Assembly: GCA_052032225.1 (NCBI GenBank)
Contig: JBPEWY010000090.1
Span: forward strand, 1-64,000
From: JBPEWY01 sp052032225
Lineage (GTDB): Bacteria; Bacteroidota; Bacteroidia; Flavobacteriales; Flavobacteriaceae
Reading direction: 5' to 3'
DNA: 64,000 nt
This document shows positions 1 through 8,189 of the stretch, in pieces; position 1 is the first letter of the stretch; the number at the start of each line of letters is the position of its first letter. Position numbers and translations under genes: made by a program. A model generated the notes under the pieces. It was given only the letters and a program-made list of their open reading frames with translations, searched no databases and was not told the DNA's origin.

Positions 1-787
1 TAGCTATTTGTTGATTTTTTACGTTTATTATTATGTTGTTGTTATCTAAATATGCTCCTTCTTGTAATTTCATTTTTGTTGAAAAGGGTACTAATGTTGC
101 TTTTGTTTTGTTGTTTTTTAACCAGTTAACAATAGGCTCGTTATCTGCATCGTATATTAAATAATCTTCTTCTGTTTGATTTTTTGTAATTAAAAATTTT
201 GATTCTACATACTTCTCAAACTTACCATCGTACCTATCTAAATGATCTGGGGTAATGTTGGTAATTACAGCTATATGAGGCTTAAATTTTAGTGTGCCAT
301 CTAACTGAAAACTGCTTACCTCTAACACATAAAATGGCGCGTCTTTCTTTGCTACCATTTGTGCAAAACTGTCTCCAATATTTCCGGCCATATTAACTTT
401 TAAACCTCCCTTTTGCAGCAAATGATGCGTTAGCATTGTGGTGGTTGTTTTACCATTACTACCGGTTATTGCCACTAATGTTGCTTGGGTAAACCAGCTA
501 GCAAACTCTATTTCTGATATTATCTGAATACCTTTATTTTTAAGTTCTTGTACTATTTGTACCGTATCTGGTATTCCGGGACTTTTAACAACTAAATGCG
601 CTGTTAGAATAATATCTTTGCTGTGCTTACCTTCTTCCCAGTCTATTTTATGATTTAAAAGAACGTCTTTATATTTTTCTTTAATGGTTCTTGCATCAGA
701 CAAGAACACGCTGTACCCTTTTATTTTACCTAAAACTGCAGCTCCTACACCACTTTCGCCTCCTCCTAAAACCACCAGTTTTTTCAT
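1..787 (-). CDS. murD: UDP-N-acetylmuramoyl-L-alanine--D-glutamate ligase, N-terminal part (cut by window edge)
   Basis: Cytoplasmic Mur ligase that adds D-Glu to UDP-MurNAc-L-Ala in peptidoglycan synthesis. Translating the minus strand from the ATG at 787 gives MKKLVVLGGGESGVG (nucleotide-binding N-terminal domain), then the ATP-binding P-loop GSNGKTTT at about residues 109-116 and the Mur ligase stretch ITPDHLDRY. Only 262 residues are present because the frame is open at position 1, so the C-terminal ligase domain lies outside the window. It starts 3 nt after the mraY stop, so it is the next cistron of the dcw operon. The order mraY-murD is the usual one, which supports the call. Confidence 0.95.
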   Translation of the reverse strand, partial: MKKLVVLGGGESGVGAAVLGKIKGYSVFLSDARTIKEKYKDVLLNHKIDWEEGKHSKDIILTAHLVVKSPGIPDTVQIVQELKNKGIQIISEIEFASWFTQATLVAITGSNGKTTTTMLTHHLLQKGGLKVNMAGNIGDSFAQMVAKKDAPFYVLEVSSFQLDGTLKFKPHIAVITNITPDHLDRYDGKFEKYVESKFLITKNQTEEDYLIYDADNEPIVNWLKNNKTKATLVPFSTKMKLQEGAYLDNNNIIINVKNQQIA

Positions 788-790
788 ACA

Positions 791-2023
791 TTATCTCACT
801 TTTAAAGTCACTATAGCTAATACTGCTAAGAGTATTCCTATAATTAAAAATCTGGCCACTATTTTGCTTTCATGGTATCCTTTTTTTTGAAAATGATGAT
901 GAAGCGGAGCCATTAAAAAAATGCGTTTACCCTCTCCGTATTTTCGCTTGGTGTATTTAAAATATGTTACCTGAATCATTACAGAAATTGTTTCTGCAAA
1001 GAATATTGCGCAGAGAAGTGGTATTAGTAGCTCTTTTCTAACAGATAATGCTATTACTGCTATAATACCTCCGATGGTTAAACTACCGGTGTCTCCCATA
1101 AAAACTTGTGCCGGATATGCATTGTACCATAAAAAGCCTACAAGCCCACCAACAAATGCCGAGATAAATATGGTAATCTCTCCAACCCTTGGTATGTACA
1201 TTATGTTTAAGTAATCTGAGAAAACTATATTACCAGACACCCAAGCAAAAATTCCGAGTGTTAAAACAACTATTGCCGATGAGCCTGCTGCAAGACCATC
1301 TATACCATCTGTTAAATTAGCTCCGTTAGATACTGCTGTTACTATAAATATTACAATGGGTATAAATATTAGCCAGGCATATTTTTGATAGTTTTTACCT
1401 GCCCAAGAAATAAGCACACCATAATCGAACTCATTATTTTTTAGAAACGGAATGGTGGTTTTGGTTGATTTTTCTTCCGGCTTAAATTGTTTGTCTATTT
1501 CAACAACTGCTTCTGTGTTGGGTTTTACGGTTTCAGGTAACTTTTCTCGAATAGTAACCTCCGGATGAAAGTATAGGGTTGTACCAACAATTAATCCAAG
1601 TCCTACTTGCCCCAACACTTTAAATCTTCCTTTTAACCCTTCTTTATCTTTTTTAAAGATTTTTATGTAGTCGTCTATAAAACCAATTGCTCCCATCCAG
1701 ATGGTAGCTACAATTAGCAACAACACATAAACATTATCTAATCTGGCTAAAAGCAATACCGGTATAAGAGTTGCAATGATTATTATTATACCACCCATTG
1801 TTGGTGTACCTGCTTTTTGTACCTGACCTTCTAATCCTAAATCACGAACGGTTTCGCCAATTTGTTTTTTTCTAAGAATGTTAATTATTCGCTTACCATA
1901 AATAGTAGAGATAAGTAATGATAATACAATGGCCAAGGCTGCCCTGAACGATATAAACTGGAAGAGCGAAGCCCCGGGCAACTGGTAATTACTTTCTAAA
2001 TATTCGAATAAATAGTATAACAT
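791..2023 (-). CDS. mraY: phospho-N-acetylmuramoyl-pentapeptide-transferase
   Basis: Integral membrane enzyme that transfers phospho-MurNAc-pentapeptide to undecaprenyl phosphate, making lipid I. Seen: many hydrophobic segments, the catalytic aspartates in GFIDDYIKIFKKD (about 114-126), NLTDGIDGLA (about 236-245), FMGDTGSLTIGG and the histidine cluster MAPLHHHFQKKG near the C terminus. At 410 residues it is about 50 longer than the usual ~360. The excess is a polar segment at roughly residues 152-215, rich in Lys, Glu and Thr, between membrane segments. It lies 4 nt after murE and 3 nt before murD. Confidence 0.97.
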   Translation of the reverse strand: MLYYLFEYLESNYQLPGASLFQFISFRAALAIVLSLLISTIYGKRIINILRKKQIGETVRDLGLEGQVQKAGTPTMGGIIIIIATLIPVLLLARLDNVYVLLLIVATIWMGAIGFIDDYIKIFKKDKEGLKGRFKVLGQVGLGLIVGTTLYFHPEVTIREKLPETVKPNTEAVVEIDKQFKPEEKSTKTTIPFLKNNEFDYGVLISWAGKNYQKYAWLIFIPIVIFIVTAVSNGANLTDGIDGLAAGSSAIVVLTLGIFAWVSGNIVFSDYLNIMYIPRVGEITIFISAFVGGLVGFLWYNAYPAQVFMGDTGSLTIGGIIAVIALSVRKELLIPLLCAIFFAETISVMIQVTYFKYTKRKYGEGKRIFLMAPLHHHFQKKGYHESKIVARFLIIGILLAVLAIVTLKVR

Positions 2024-2027
2024 ATCT

Positions 2028-3491
2028 CTACTTATTTAGTTCGTTTAAAATTTTTTTTACGGTCTGAAAATCATCAAAATGAAACCGTTTTCCTTTTATC
2101 TCTTGGTATGTTTCATGCCCCTTGCCTGCTATTAAAACAATATCATTAGTATTTGCTAACTGGCAAGCCGTTTTAATAGCTTGTTCTCTGTTGGTTACTG
2201 CAAGTACTTTTTTAGTATTATGAGGTGCTACTCCGGCCTCCATTTCTTTAATAATTTCATCTGGATCTTCAGATCTTGGATTATCCGATGTAAAAACCAC
2301 TTTAGTACTTAATTCTGTAGCTATATTGCCCATAACCGGACGCTTCGCTCGGTCTCTGTCACCACCACACCCCACAACGGTGATAACTTCTTCATTTCCG
2401 GTTCTCAAGCTATTAATCGCATTAAGTACGCTTTTAAGCGCATCCGGTGTATGAGCATAATCTACAATAGCAGTAATCTTTTTTGGTGAAATGAAATACT
2501 GAAATCTTCCTGAAACACTCTCCAATTCGCTCAACAGCCGTAGCGCTTCTATTTTTTCTAATCCTAATAAAGTGGCAGCAGCATAAATAGCTAATAAGTT
2601 ATAAGCATTAAACTCGCCTATAAGCTTAGACCAAACTTCGTTATCTTCTATTTTTAATAATAATCCGCTAAACTGATTTTCTAGTACTTGCGCCTTAAAA
2701 TCTGCATAAGAGCGTAAGGCATAGGTATACTTTTTGGCCTTTGTGTTTTGCAACATTACCAGCCCGTTTTTATCGTCTACATTTGTTAAGGCAAATGCAG
2801 ACGACGGAAGCTCATCAAAAAAACGTTTTTTTACATCTCTGTACGCTGCAAAAGAACCATGATAATCTAAATGATCGTGGGTTAAGTTGGTAAATATTCC
2901 TCCGGCAAAGTACAATCCGGCTGTACGTTGTTGGTCTATTCCGTGCGAGCTAACCTCCATAAAGCAATACTCTACTCCTGCCTCACTCATTTCGTGTAAA
3001 TACCTATTGATTGCAATAGGATTAGGAGTTGTATGTGTAGCCGGGTACACTTTAGTATCTACCATTACTTTAACTGTAGATAACAATCCTACTTTGTATC
3101 CTGCTTTCTTAAACAATTGATAAAGTAAACTTGTAACTGTTGTTTTACCATTTGTGCCGGTAACTCCGACCAGTTTTAAATTTCTGGATGGGTTATCAAA
3201 ATAGTTAGCTGCCATTATGGCCAGAGCTTCTTTTGTGTTTGGCACCTCTACATAGGTAATACCATTTACCAAAACATCCGGCAATGCTTCGCATATAATT
3301 GCCTTAGCACCCGAATCTACCGCTTTTTTTATGTAATCATGCCCATCTGAGACGGTTCCTCTAACGGCAACAAAAACATCGTCTAAAGCTACTTCTCTAG
3401 AATCAAAATGCAGCTGGTTTACAGGAATGTTAGTGCTACCCGTTACGGCATTAATTCTAACTTTATATAATATGTCTTTTAAGATGGTCAT
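2028..3491 (-). CDS. murE: UDP-N-acetylmuramoyl-L-alanyl-D-glutamate--2,6-diaminopimelate ligase
   Basis: Cytoplasmic Mur ligase that adds the third residue of the stem peptide. Seen: P-loop TGTNGKTT (about 111-118) and the C-terminal motif DNPRSEDP (DNPR at 403-406). In MurE enzymes DNPR marks preference for meso-diaminopimelate over lysine, so the cell wall is predicted to be mDAP type. Length 487 is normal. The start overlaps the ftsI stop by 4 nt (ATGA arrangement), implying translational coupling with the transpeptidase upstream. Confidence 0.97.
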   Translation of the reverse strand: MTILKDILYKVRINAVTGSTNIPVNQLHFDSREVALDDVFVAVRGTVSDGHDYIKKAVDSGAKAIICEALPDVLVNGITYVEVPNTKEALAIMAANYFDNPSRNLKLVGVTGTNGKTTVTSLLYQLFKKAGYKVGLLSTVKVMVDTKVYPATHTTPNPIAINRYLHEMSEAGVEYCFMEVSSHGIDQQRTAGLYFAGGIFTNLTHDHLDYHGSFAAYRDVKKRFFDELPSSAFALTNVDDKNGLVMLQNTKAKKYTYALRSYADFKAQVLENQFSGLLLKIEDNEVWSKLIGEFNAYNLLAIYAAATLLGLEKIEALRLLSELESVSGRFQYFISPKKITAIVDYAHTPDALKSVLNAINSLRTGNEEVITVVGCGGDRDRAKRPVMGNIATELSTKVVFTSDNPRSEDPDEIIKEMEAGVAPHNTKKVLAVTNREQAIKTACQLANTNDIVLIAGKGHETYQEIKGKRFHFDDFQTVKKILNELNK

Positions 3492-5491
3492 GATAATTTT
3501 AGTACAATCGTTTTTACATTCTCTATTTTTTCTCCGCTTGGTATAGATTGTTCTTTAACTTTCCCGTTACCTACAACTTTAACTTTTAACCCCATGTTCT
3601 CTAATAAAGAAACCGCATCCATACCACTCATCCCTTTTACGTTAGGCACTGTTTTATGTTGCTTTTGAACGTATTTAAAGTACTGCTCGTAAGCGTCTTC
3701 TACTTTATTATTTTCTACATAAAGCTGATTTAGCGTATCTGTTCTGGGGTTTATTGCAAATATTTTTTGAGCAATGCTTTTAAAAACCGGCCCCGATACA
3801 TCTGCCCCGTAATATCCAACACTTTTATCGGGTTCATGAATTACAACTATGCAAGAATATTTAGGGTTTTCTGCCGGGAAATAGCCTGCAAAAGTTGATA
3901 TATATTTTAATTTAGATTTGTCTTTAGCATAATCTTTTTGGCTTGTTCCTGTTTTGCCTGCCATAGAAAAATTAGGGTCGTATAACTTATGCCCTGTGCC
4001 GTGCTCTTTTTCTATAACATTCTTTAAGATTTGCTGTGCCTTTTTTACTGTTTCTTTGGAGCAAATAGAAGGATGCAGCACCTCTTTATCAAACTTTTTA
4101 ATTGTTTTATTCCACTCTCTTACTTCTTTAATTAGTCTTGGTTTTACAAGCTCCCCATCGTTTGCAATGGCATTATAAAAGGCTAACGTTTGTAAAGGAG
4201 TTAATGCTACCTCGTAACCGTGAGACATCCAAGCAAGCGATATACCAGACCACCCTTTTTCTCCGGGATAACGAATTACAGGAATACCTTCTCCCTTTAT
4301 GGGTAAATCTAATGGTTTATGCAAACGCATATTGTATAAGCGTTTTACAAATTGTTCCGGGTTATCTTTGTATCCGTTATGAATTATTTTGGCAAATGCA
4401 GTATTTGAAGAAACTTCGAATGCTTCAGAAACAGTTATTTTACCATAACCTCCGTGTCTAGAGTCTTTAACTACTCTATCATATACTTTAAATCTTCCTT
4501 TTTCTGTGTCTATTACCGAGTTGGTGTCTATAATTTTATCTTCTAAAGCAGCAACTAAAGACATTAGTTTAAAAGTAGAACCCGGTTCGTGCGACTCTCC
4601 GATTGCATAATTTAATCGTTCGTAATATTTACCTTCTTTATTTCTGCCTAAATTAGATATAGCTTTTATTTCTCCGGTTTCTGTCTCCATTACAATTACA
4701 CAACCATGATCTGCTTTATATTTTTCTAATTGTTCTAATAAAGCATGATGCGCTATATCTTGAATATTTATGTCTATGGTAGAAACTACATCCCAGCCAT
4801 CTTGCGGTTCTATTTCATTATCATCATTAATAGGTTTCCACTGCCCTTTAGCGATGCGTTGTTTGAGCCTTTTACCGGGTTTACCCCTTAAATACTCTCC
4901 AAACGCACCTTCTAAGCCTACTCTTGTATAATAACCGTTTTCATCTACACGCTCATATCCAACGCTTCGCTCTGCTATTTTACCCAACGGATGCTCTCTA
5001 ACAGTACGTTGCTCTACTATTAAACCTCCTTTGTACGGACCAAGATTAAACAATGGAAATTGCTTAACACGCATATAATCTGTGTATCCTAAGTTTCTAA
5101 GCACCAGTAAATACCTGTGCTTATTAGCTCGGGCTTTCCTGAATATATTTTGATAGTAAGATGAGGGCTTGTTTGTGAAAATTGATAGCGAATCGGCAAG
5201 TGCTTTTACATTAGCTTCAAAATCTTTGCTTTTTGGTGCTACCGCATCAAATCTAATATCATATTTGGTAACCGATGTAGCCAACAAACTACCATCGTCT
5301 GAATACAAATTTCCCCTGTTGGGTTGTATTGTAAAGTTTTTAATTGTACGCTCATGCGCCAGCTTTCTGTATTTTTCTCCTTCTACTGTTTGTATGGTAA
5401 TTAACTTTACAACAACCAAAATTGCAAACAAGAACATAGAGCCTGCAACAACATACAAACGGTTCATTATGTTTTTTTCTGCAATTGGCAT
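3488..5491 (-). CDS. ftsI: division-type penicillin-binding protein (peptidoglycan D,D-transpeptidase) with C-terminal PASTA domain
   Basis: Septal transpeptidase that cross-links peptidoglycan in the periplasm. Domains: a short cytoplasmic tail, one N-terminal membrane anchor (about residues 11-34), a PBP dimerisation domain, then a transpeptidase domain with the three class B motifs: the STFK active-site serine in EPGSTFKLM (about 310), SSN in EVSSNTAF, and KTG in MAGKTGTSQK. The last ~60 residues, beginning TVPNVKGMSGMDAV, match one PASTA repeat. Position between ftsL and murE in the dcw operon supports FtsI rather than an elongation PBP. An internal ATG at 5467 is a possible alternative start. 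Confidence 0.93.
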   Translation of the reverse strand: MPIAEKNIMNRLYVVAGSMFLFAILVVVKLITIQTVEGEKYRKLAHERTIKNFTIQPNRGNLYSDDGSLLATSVTKYDIRFDAVAPKSKDFEANVKALADSLSIFTNKPSSYYQNIFRKARANKHRYLLVLRNLGYTDYMRVKQFPLFNLGPYKGGLIVEQRTVREHPLGKIAERSVGYERVDENGYYTRVGLEGAFGEYLRGKPGKRLKQRIAKGQWKPINDDNEIEPQDGWDVVSTIDINIQDIAHHALLEQLEKYKADHGCVIVMETETGEIKAISNLGRNKEGKYYERLNYAIGESHEPGSTFKLMSLVAALEDKIIDTNSVIDTEKGRFKVYDRVVKDSRHGGYGKITVSEAFEVSSNTAFAKIIHNGYKDNPEQFVKRLYNMRLHKPLDLPIKGEGIPVIRYPGEKGWSGISLAWMSHGYEVALTPLQTLAFYNAIANDGELVKPRLIKEVREWNKTIKKFDKEVLHPSICSKETVKKAQQILKNVIEKEHGTGHKLYDPNFSMAGKTGTSQKDYAKDKSKLKYISTFAGYFPAENPKYSCIVVIHEPDKSVGYYGADVSGPVFKSIAQKIFAINPRTDTLNQLYVENNKVEDAYEQYFKYVQKQHKTVPNVKGMSGMDAVSLLENMGLKVKVVGNGKVKEQSIPSGEKIENVKTIVLKLS

Positions 5492-5497
5492 ACTTGG

Positions 5498-5815
5498 TTA
5501 TTTTGCGTTAACTACATAAATTTTTTTTGGTGGATTTTTTGAAGGTTTTAAACCTTTACCCTCTACAGCTTTAAGCACAGACGACTCTAACTTTAATTGC
5601 TGCATTGTTGCCCTAACATCTACAAACTCACTCCTTAATTCTTTAACAGCTTCGTTAAGCCTTGCTATTTCGTGCACTTTTTTATCGGCACTGTGCGAAC
5701 TTGCAATCATAATAACTGCCAAAAAAGAAGCAAACAGAATAAAACGCCAGTTTTTAACTGAGTCTTCACTCACTAAAAACTTACCTTTAAGCACATTTAA
5801 AATGTTCTTTTTCAT
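5498..5815 (-). CDS. ftsL: FtsL-like cell division protein
   Basis: Small bitopic membrane protein of 105 residues: a ~25-residue cytoplasmic segment, one membrane helix (about 26-41, ILFASFLAVIMIASSH), then a heptad-like region (AVKELRSEFVDVRATMQQL) expected to form a coiled coil, and a basic, proline-rich tail. This layout and the place between rsmH and ftsI are those of FtsL, which with FtsB and FtsQ recruits and activates the septal synthase. Sequence conservation of FtsL is poor, so the name rests mainly on topology and synteny. It overlaps rsmH by 4 nt and ends 6 nt before ftsI. Confidence 0.8.
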   Translation of the reverse strand: MKKNILNVLKGKFLVSEDSVKNWRFILFASFLAVIMIASSHSADKKVHEIARLNEAVKELRSEFVDVRATMQQLKLESSVLKAVEGKGLKPSKNPPKKIYVVNAK

Positions 5816-6714
5816 ATGCGTTCTGCTATTCTAAGTTTTGCACTTCTGGCTCTATTATTTTCTTCTATTTCTTTTGCAGTTGGCACTATAAGCTTCCCTA
5901 TCCTTTTAAACGGAACAAGTGTGTTACCGTAAAAATCTTTTTCTGCCTGCCCCTCAAAAACCCCATCTCTTATAAAACGCTTAACCAGCCTGTCTTCTAA
6001 AGAGTGATAACTAATTAAGCTTAACCTTCCTCCTTTTTTTATCACTTCGGGCATTTGCAACAAAAATTCTTTTAGTGCTTCTATTTCTTGGTTCACCTCT
6101 ATTCTAATTGCCTGATACACTTGGGCCAACATTTTATTTTCTCTGCCTTTTGGCAAATACCCCAACAATACCTCTTTTAGTTGTTGCGTACTTTTTATAG
6201 GTTGCTTTTTTCGCTCGCTAACTATAGCTCTTGTTAACTTATATGCACTCTTAAGCTCCCCATACTCCTGAAACACTTTTCGCAAAGCCTCCTCTTCATA
6301 TTCATTAACTACATTGTAAGCAGATATTGAGTTTTTAGCACTCATCCTCATATCTAACTCTGCATCAAAACGAGTAGAAAACCCTCGTTTAGCTTCATCA
6401 AACTGATGAGAAGAAACCCCGAAATCTCCCAAAACACCATCTACTTGCTGTATTCCATAGAACTTTAAAAAACGTTTTATGTACCTAAAGTTTTCATTAA
6501 TTAACATAAAGCGCTCATCATCAATTGCGTTTGCTAAAGCCTCCTCATCTTGATCAAAAGCAATCAATCTTCCTTTAGCCCCTAACCTGCTTAAAATTTC
6601 TCTGGAGTGCCCTCCTCCACCAAAGGTTACATCAACATATACTCCGTCTTCTTTTATATTTAAGCCATCTACGGTTTCTTGTAATAATACCGGTTTATGA
6701 TACATCTTCGTCAT
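5812..6714 (-). CDS. rsmH: 16S rRNA (cytosine(1402)-N(4))-methyltransferase
   Basis: SAM-dependent methyltransferase that modifies C1402 in the decoding site of 16S rRNA (formerly MraW). Seen: N-terminal YHKPVLLQETVDGL, the SAM-binding loop VDVTFGGGGHSREIL (about 27-41), GDFGVSSHQFDEAKRGFS in the middle, and LSLISYHSLEDRLVKRF near the C terminus; 300 residues is typical. Start taken at 6714, with a second ATG at 6705 equally possible. It overlaps mraZ by 20 nt upstream and ftsL by 4 nt downstream. Confidence 0.97.
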   Translation of the reverse strand: MTKMYHKPVLLQETVDGLNIKEDGVYVDVTFGGGGHSREILSRLGAKGRLIAFDQDEEALANAIDDERFMLINENFRYIKRFLKFYGIQQVDGVLGDFGVSSHQFDEAKRGFSTRFDAELDMRMSAKNSISAYNVVNEYEEEALRKVFQEYGELKSAYKLTRAIVSERKKQPIKSTQQLKEVLLGYLPKGRENKMLAQVYQAIRIEVNQEIEALKEFLLQMPEVIKKGGRLSLISYHSLEDRLVKRFIRDGVFEGQAEKDFYGNTLVPFKRIGKLIVPTAKEIEENNRARSAKLRIAERI

Positions 6715-7162
6715 TATCTTCTCCCATTACTTCTTCTGCCAATTCTGCAAAATCTAAAGCAGCATCGTCTATTGCTTTTTCATAACTTTCTTTATCCCAA
6801 ACCTCAATAATATTTATAGCAGAAGACAACACCACTTCTTTATTTATTTTGGCAAACTCAACTAAATCTTTTGGAATTAACAACCTGCCTGCAGCATCTA
6901 CCTCAACTACTTTAACCCCGGCAGTAAATCTTCTAATAAAATCGTTGTTCTTTTTCTTGAACCTGTTAAGTTTGTTGATTTTTTGCATGAGCTTGTTCCA
7001 CTCATCTATTGGGTACAACTCTAAGCAAGGCTGAAAAACAGCACGCTTTAAAACAAAGCCTTTTTGCAATACGGGAGCCAGCTGGTTTTTTAAAGCAACC
7101 GGCAACATAATTCTCCCTTTTGCATCTGCCTTGCACTCGTATGTACCTATAAAACTGATCAA
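6695..7162 (-). CDS. mraZ: transcriptional regulator MraZ (TTG start)
   Basis: DNA-binding protein of the AbrB/SpoVT swapped-hairpin type that controls the dcw operon it heads. Two MraZ half domains are visible: YECKADAKGRIMLP near the N terminus and KVVEVDAAGRLLIPKDL at about 85-101; each carries the D-x-x-G-R signature. No ATG exists at the right place: the codon at 7162-7160 reads TTG, the upstream in-frame codons contain no ATG, and the first internal ATG would delete the first DNA-binding motif. TTG is therefore taken as the start. Repeats matching MraZ boxes lie 46-74 nt upstream. Confidence 0.95.
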   Translation of the reverse strand: MISFIGTYECKADAKGRIMLPVALKNQLAPVLQKGFVLKRAVFQPCLELYPIDEWNKLMQKINKLNRFKKKNNDFIRRFTAGVKVVEVDAAGRLLIPKDLVEFAKINKEVVLSSAINIIEVWDKESYEKAIDDAALDFAELAEEVMGEDNDEDVS

Positions 7163-7192
7163 CAGATAGTTATTTTTTTAGCTCTTACTGTT

Positions 7193-7200
7193 CAAATATA
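7193..7200 (-). promoter_or_regulatory. probable -7 box of the mraZ (dcw) promoter
   Basis: On the minus strand this reads TATATTTG, an exact match to the Bacteroidota -7 consensus TAnnTTTG, 31 nt before the mraZ TTG. A TTG/TTTG -33 box is not evident; that position is occupied by the 10-bp repeats described next. Confidence 0.6.
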
Positions 7201-7207
7201 TGGAATA

Positions 7208-7236
7208 TTTTACCACTTTTTACCACTTTTTACCAC
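7208..7236 (-). promoter_or_regulatory. putative MraZ operator: three 10-bp-spaced boxes
   Basis: The minus strand carries three consecutive GTGGTAAAA(A) units at exactly 10-bp spacing (plus-strand TTTTACCAC at 7208-7216, 7218-7226 and 7228-7236). Known MraZ sites are G-rich boxes repeated at one helical turn (TGGGN in E. coli; AAAGTG(G/T) in mollicutes); here the core AAAGTGGT is visible. The array covers the region where the -33 contact of the adjacent promoter should fall, which suggests autorepression of the dcw operon. Confidence 0.72.
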
Positions 7237-7379
7237 ATTGTTGATAAGTTTTAACAATGAAGCTCTAAAACACTCATTTTTAATCGCTTAAAATCTCTTG
7301 TAATCATTTAAAAGTTTATACAATTAAAGCCTTTAATTTTCGGGGTGTTTTTAATACTTTTTATTATGATGTAATTGTT

Positions 7380-7387
7380 TATATTTG
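7380..7387 (+). promoter_or_regulatory. probable -7 box for the hydrolase-engB pair
   Basis: TATATTTG, an exact TAnnTTTG match, 29 nt before the ATG at 7417. No convincing -33 box was seen. Confidence 0.45.
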
Positions 7388-7416
7388 TTTTTTAGCTGAA
7401 CCATAACTAACCATTG

Positions 7417-8181
7417 ATGGCAAATAATTTAAAGAAAGAAGGAGCGTTTAGTTATCTGGATACTGGTGAGGGAACACCAATTATAATCCTACACGGCTTA
7501 ATGGGAGGCCTTAGTAATTTTGAGGCTGTAACCGAGTTTTTTTCTAAAAAAGGCTACAGAGTTTTAATCCCAGAATTACCGGTTTACAGCATGTCTTTGC
7601 TAAAAACCAATGTGAAAAATTTGGCCGTTTTTTTAGAAAAATTTATAGAGCATTTGCAGTTAGACCAAGTAATTTTGTTAGGCAACTCTTTAGGAGGGCA
7701 TATTGGTTTACTGCACACCAAACTCTATCCAGAAAAAGTTAAAGCGCTTGTAATAACAGGAAGTTCTGGATTATATGAAAGTGCTATGGGTGATGGTTAC
7801 CCTAAGCGTGGTGATTATGAGTTTATAAAGAAAAAAAGTCAGGATGTTTTTTACGATCCGAAGGTTGCTACTAAAGAAATTGTAGATGAGGTTTATGCCA
7901 CGGTAAACGACCGAAATAAACTTATAAAAACTTTAGCCATTGCCAAAAGCGCAATCAGGCATAACATGGCTAAAGATTTACCACACATGCACACACCTAC
8001 CTGCATTATATGGGGTAAAAACGATAGTGTTACACCTCCAAACGTTGCAGAAGAGTTTCATGAGTTACTTCCTGACTCTGATTTGTTTTGGATAGATAAA
8101 TGCGGGCATGCACCTATGATGGAGCATCCCGAAGAGTTTAATAGAATTCTTTACGATTGGTTAAAGAAACGTAATTTTTAA
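7417..8181 (+). CDS. alpha/beta hydrolase
   Basis: 254-residue alpha/beta-hydrolase-fold protein of unknown substrate. Seen: the oxyanion-side HGLMGGLSNF, nucleophile elbow GNSLGGH, an aspartate in IWGKNDSVTPP, and the catalytic histidine in CGHAPMMEHPEEF, so the Ser-Asp-His triad is complete. No signal peptide. The frame also reads from a TTG at 7414, but the ATG at 7417 (MANNLKKEG) is preferred. engB begins 8 nt downstream, so the two genes are probably cotranscribed. The family is too broad to name a reaction. Confidence 0.85.
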   Translation: MANNLKKEGAFSYLDTGEGTPIIILHGLMGGLSNFEAVTEFFSKKGYRVLIPELPVYSMSLLKTNVKNLAVFLEKFIEHLQLDQVILLGNSLGGHIGLLHTKLYPEKVKALVITGSSGLYESAMGDGYPKRGDYEFIKKKSQDVFYDPKVATKEIVDEVYATVNDRNKLIKTLAIAKSAIRHNMAKDLPHMHTPTCIIWGKNDSVTPPNVAEEFHELLPDSDLFWIDKCGHAPMMEHPEEFNRILYDWLKKRNF

Positions 8182-8189
8182 TAGCCGAA

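Noticed and set aside
4138..4461. 107-codon plus-strand frame inside ftsI
   Set aside because: Antisense to the transpeptidase domain, with no recognisable motif, promoter or start context.
7208..7236. Short tandem repeats as a possible CRISPR-like or microsatellite element
   Set aside because: Only three 10-bp units with no spacers, and their position at the mraZ promoter fits MraZ boxes much better.
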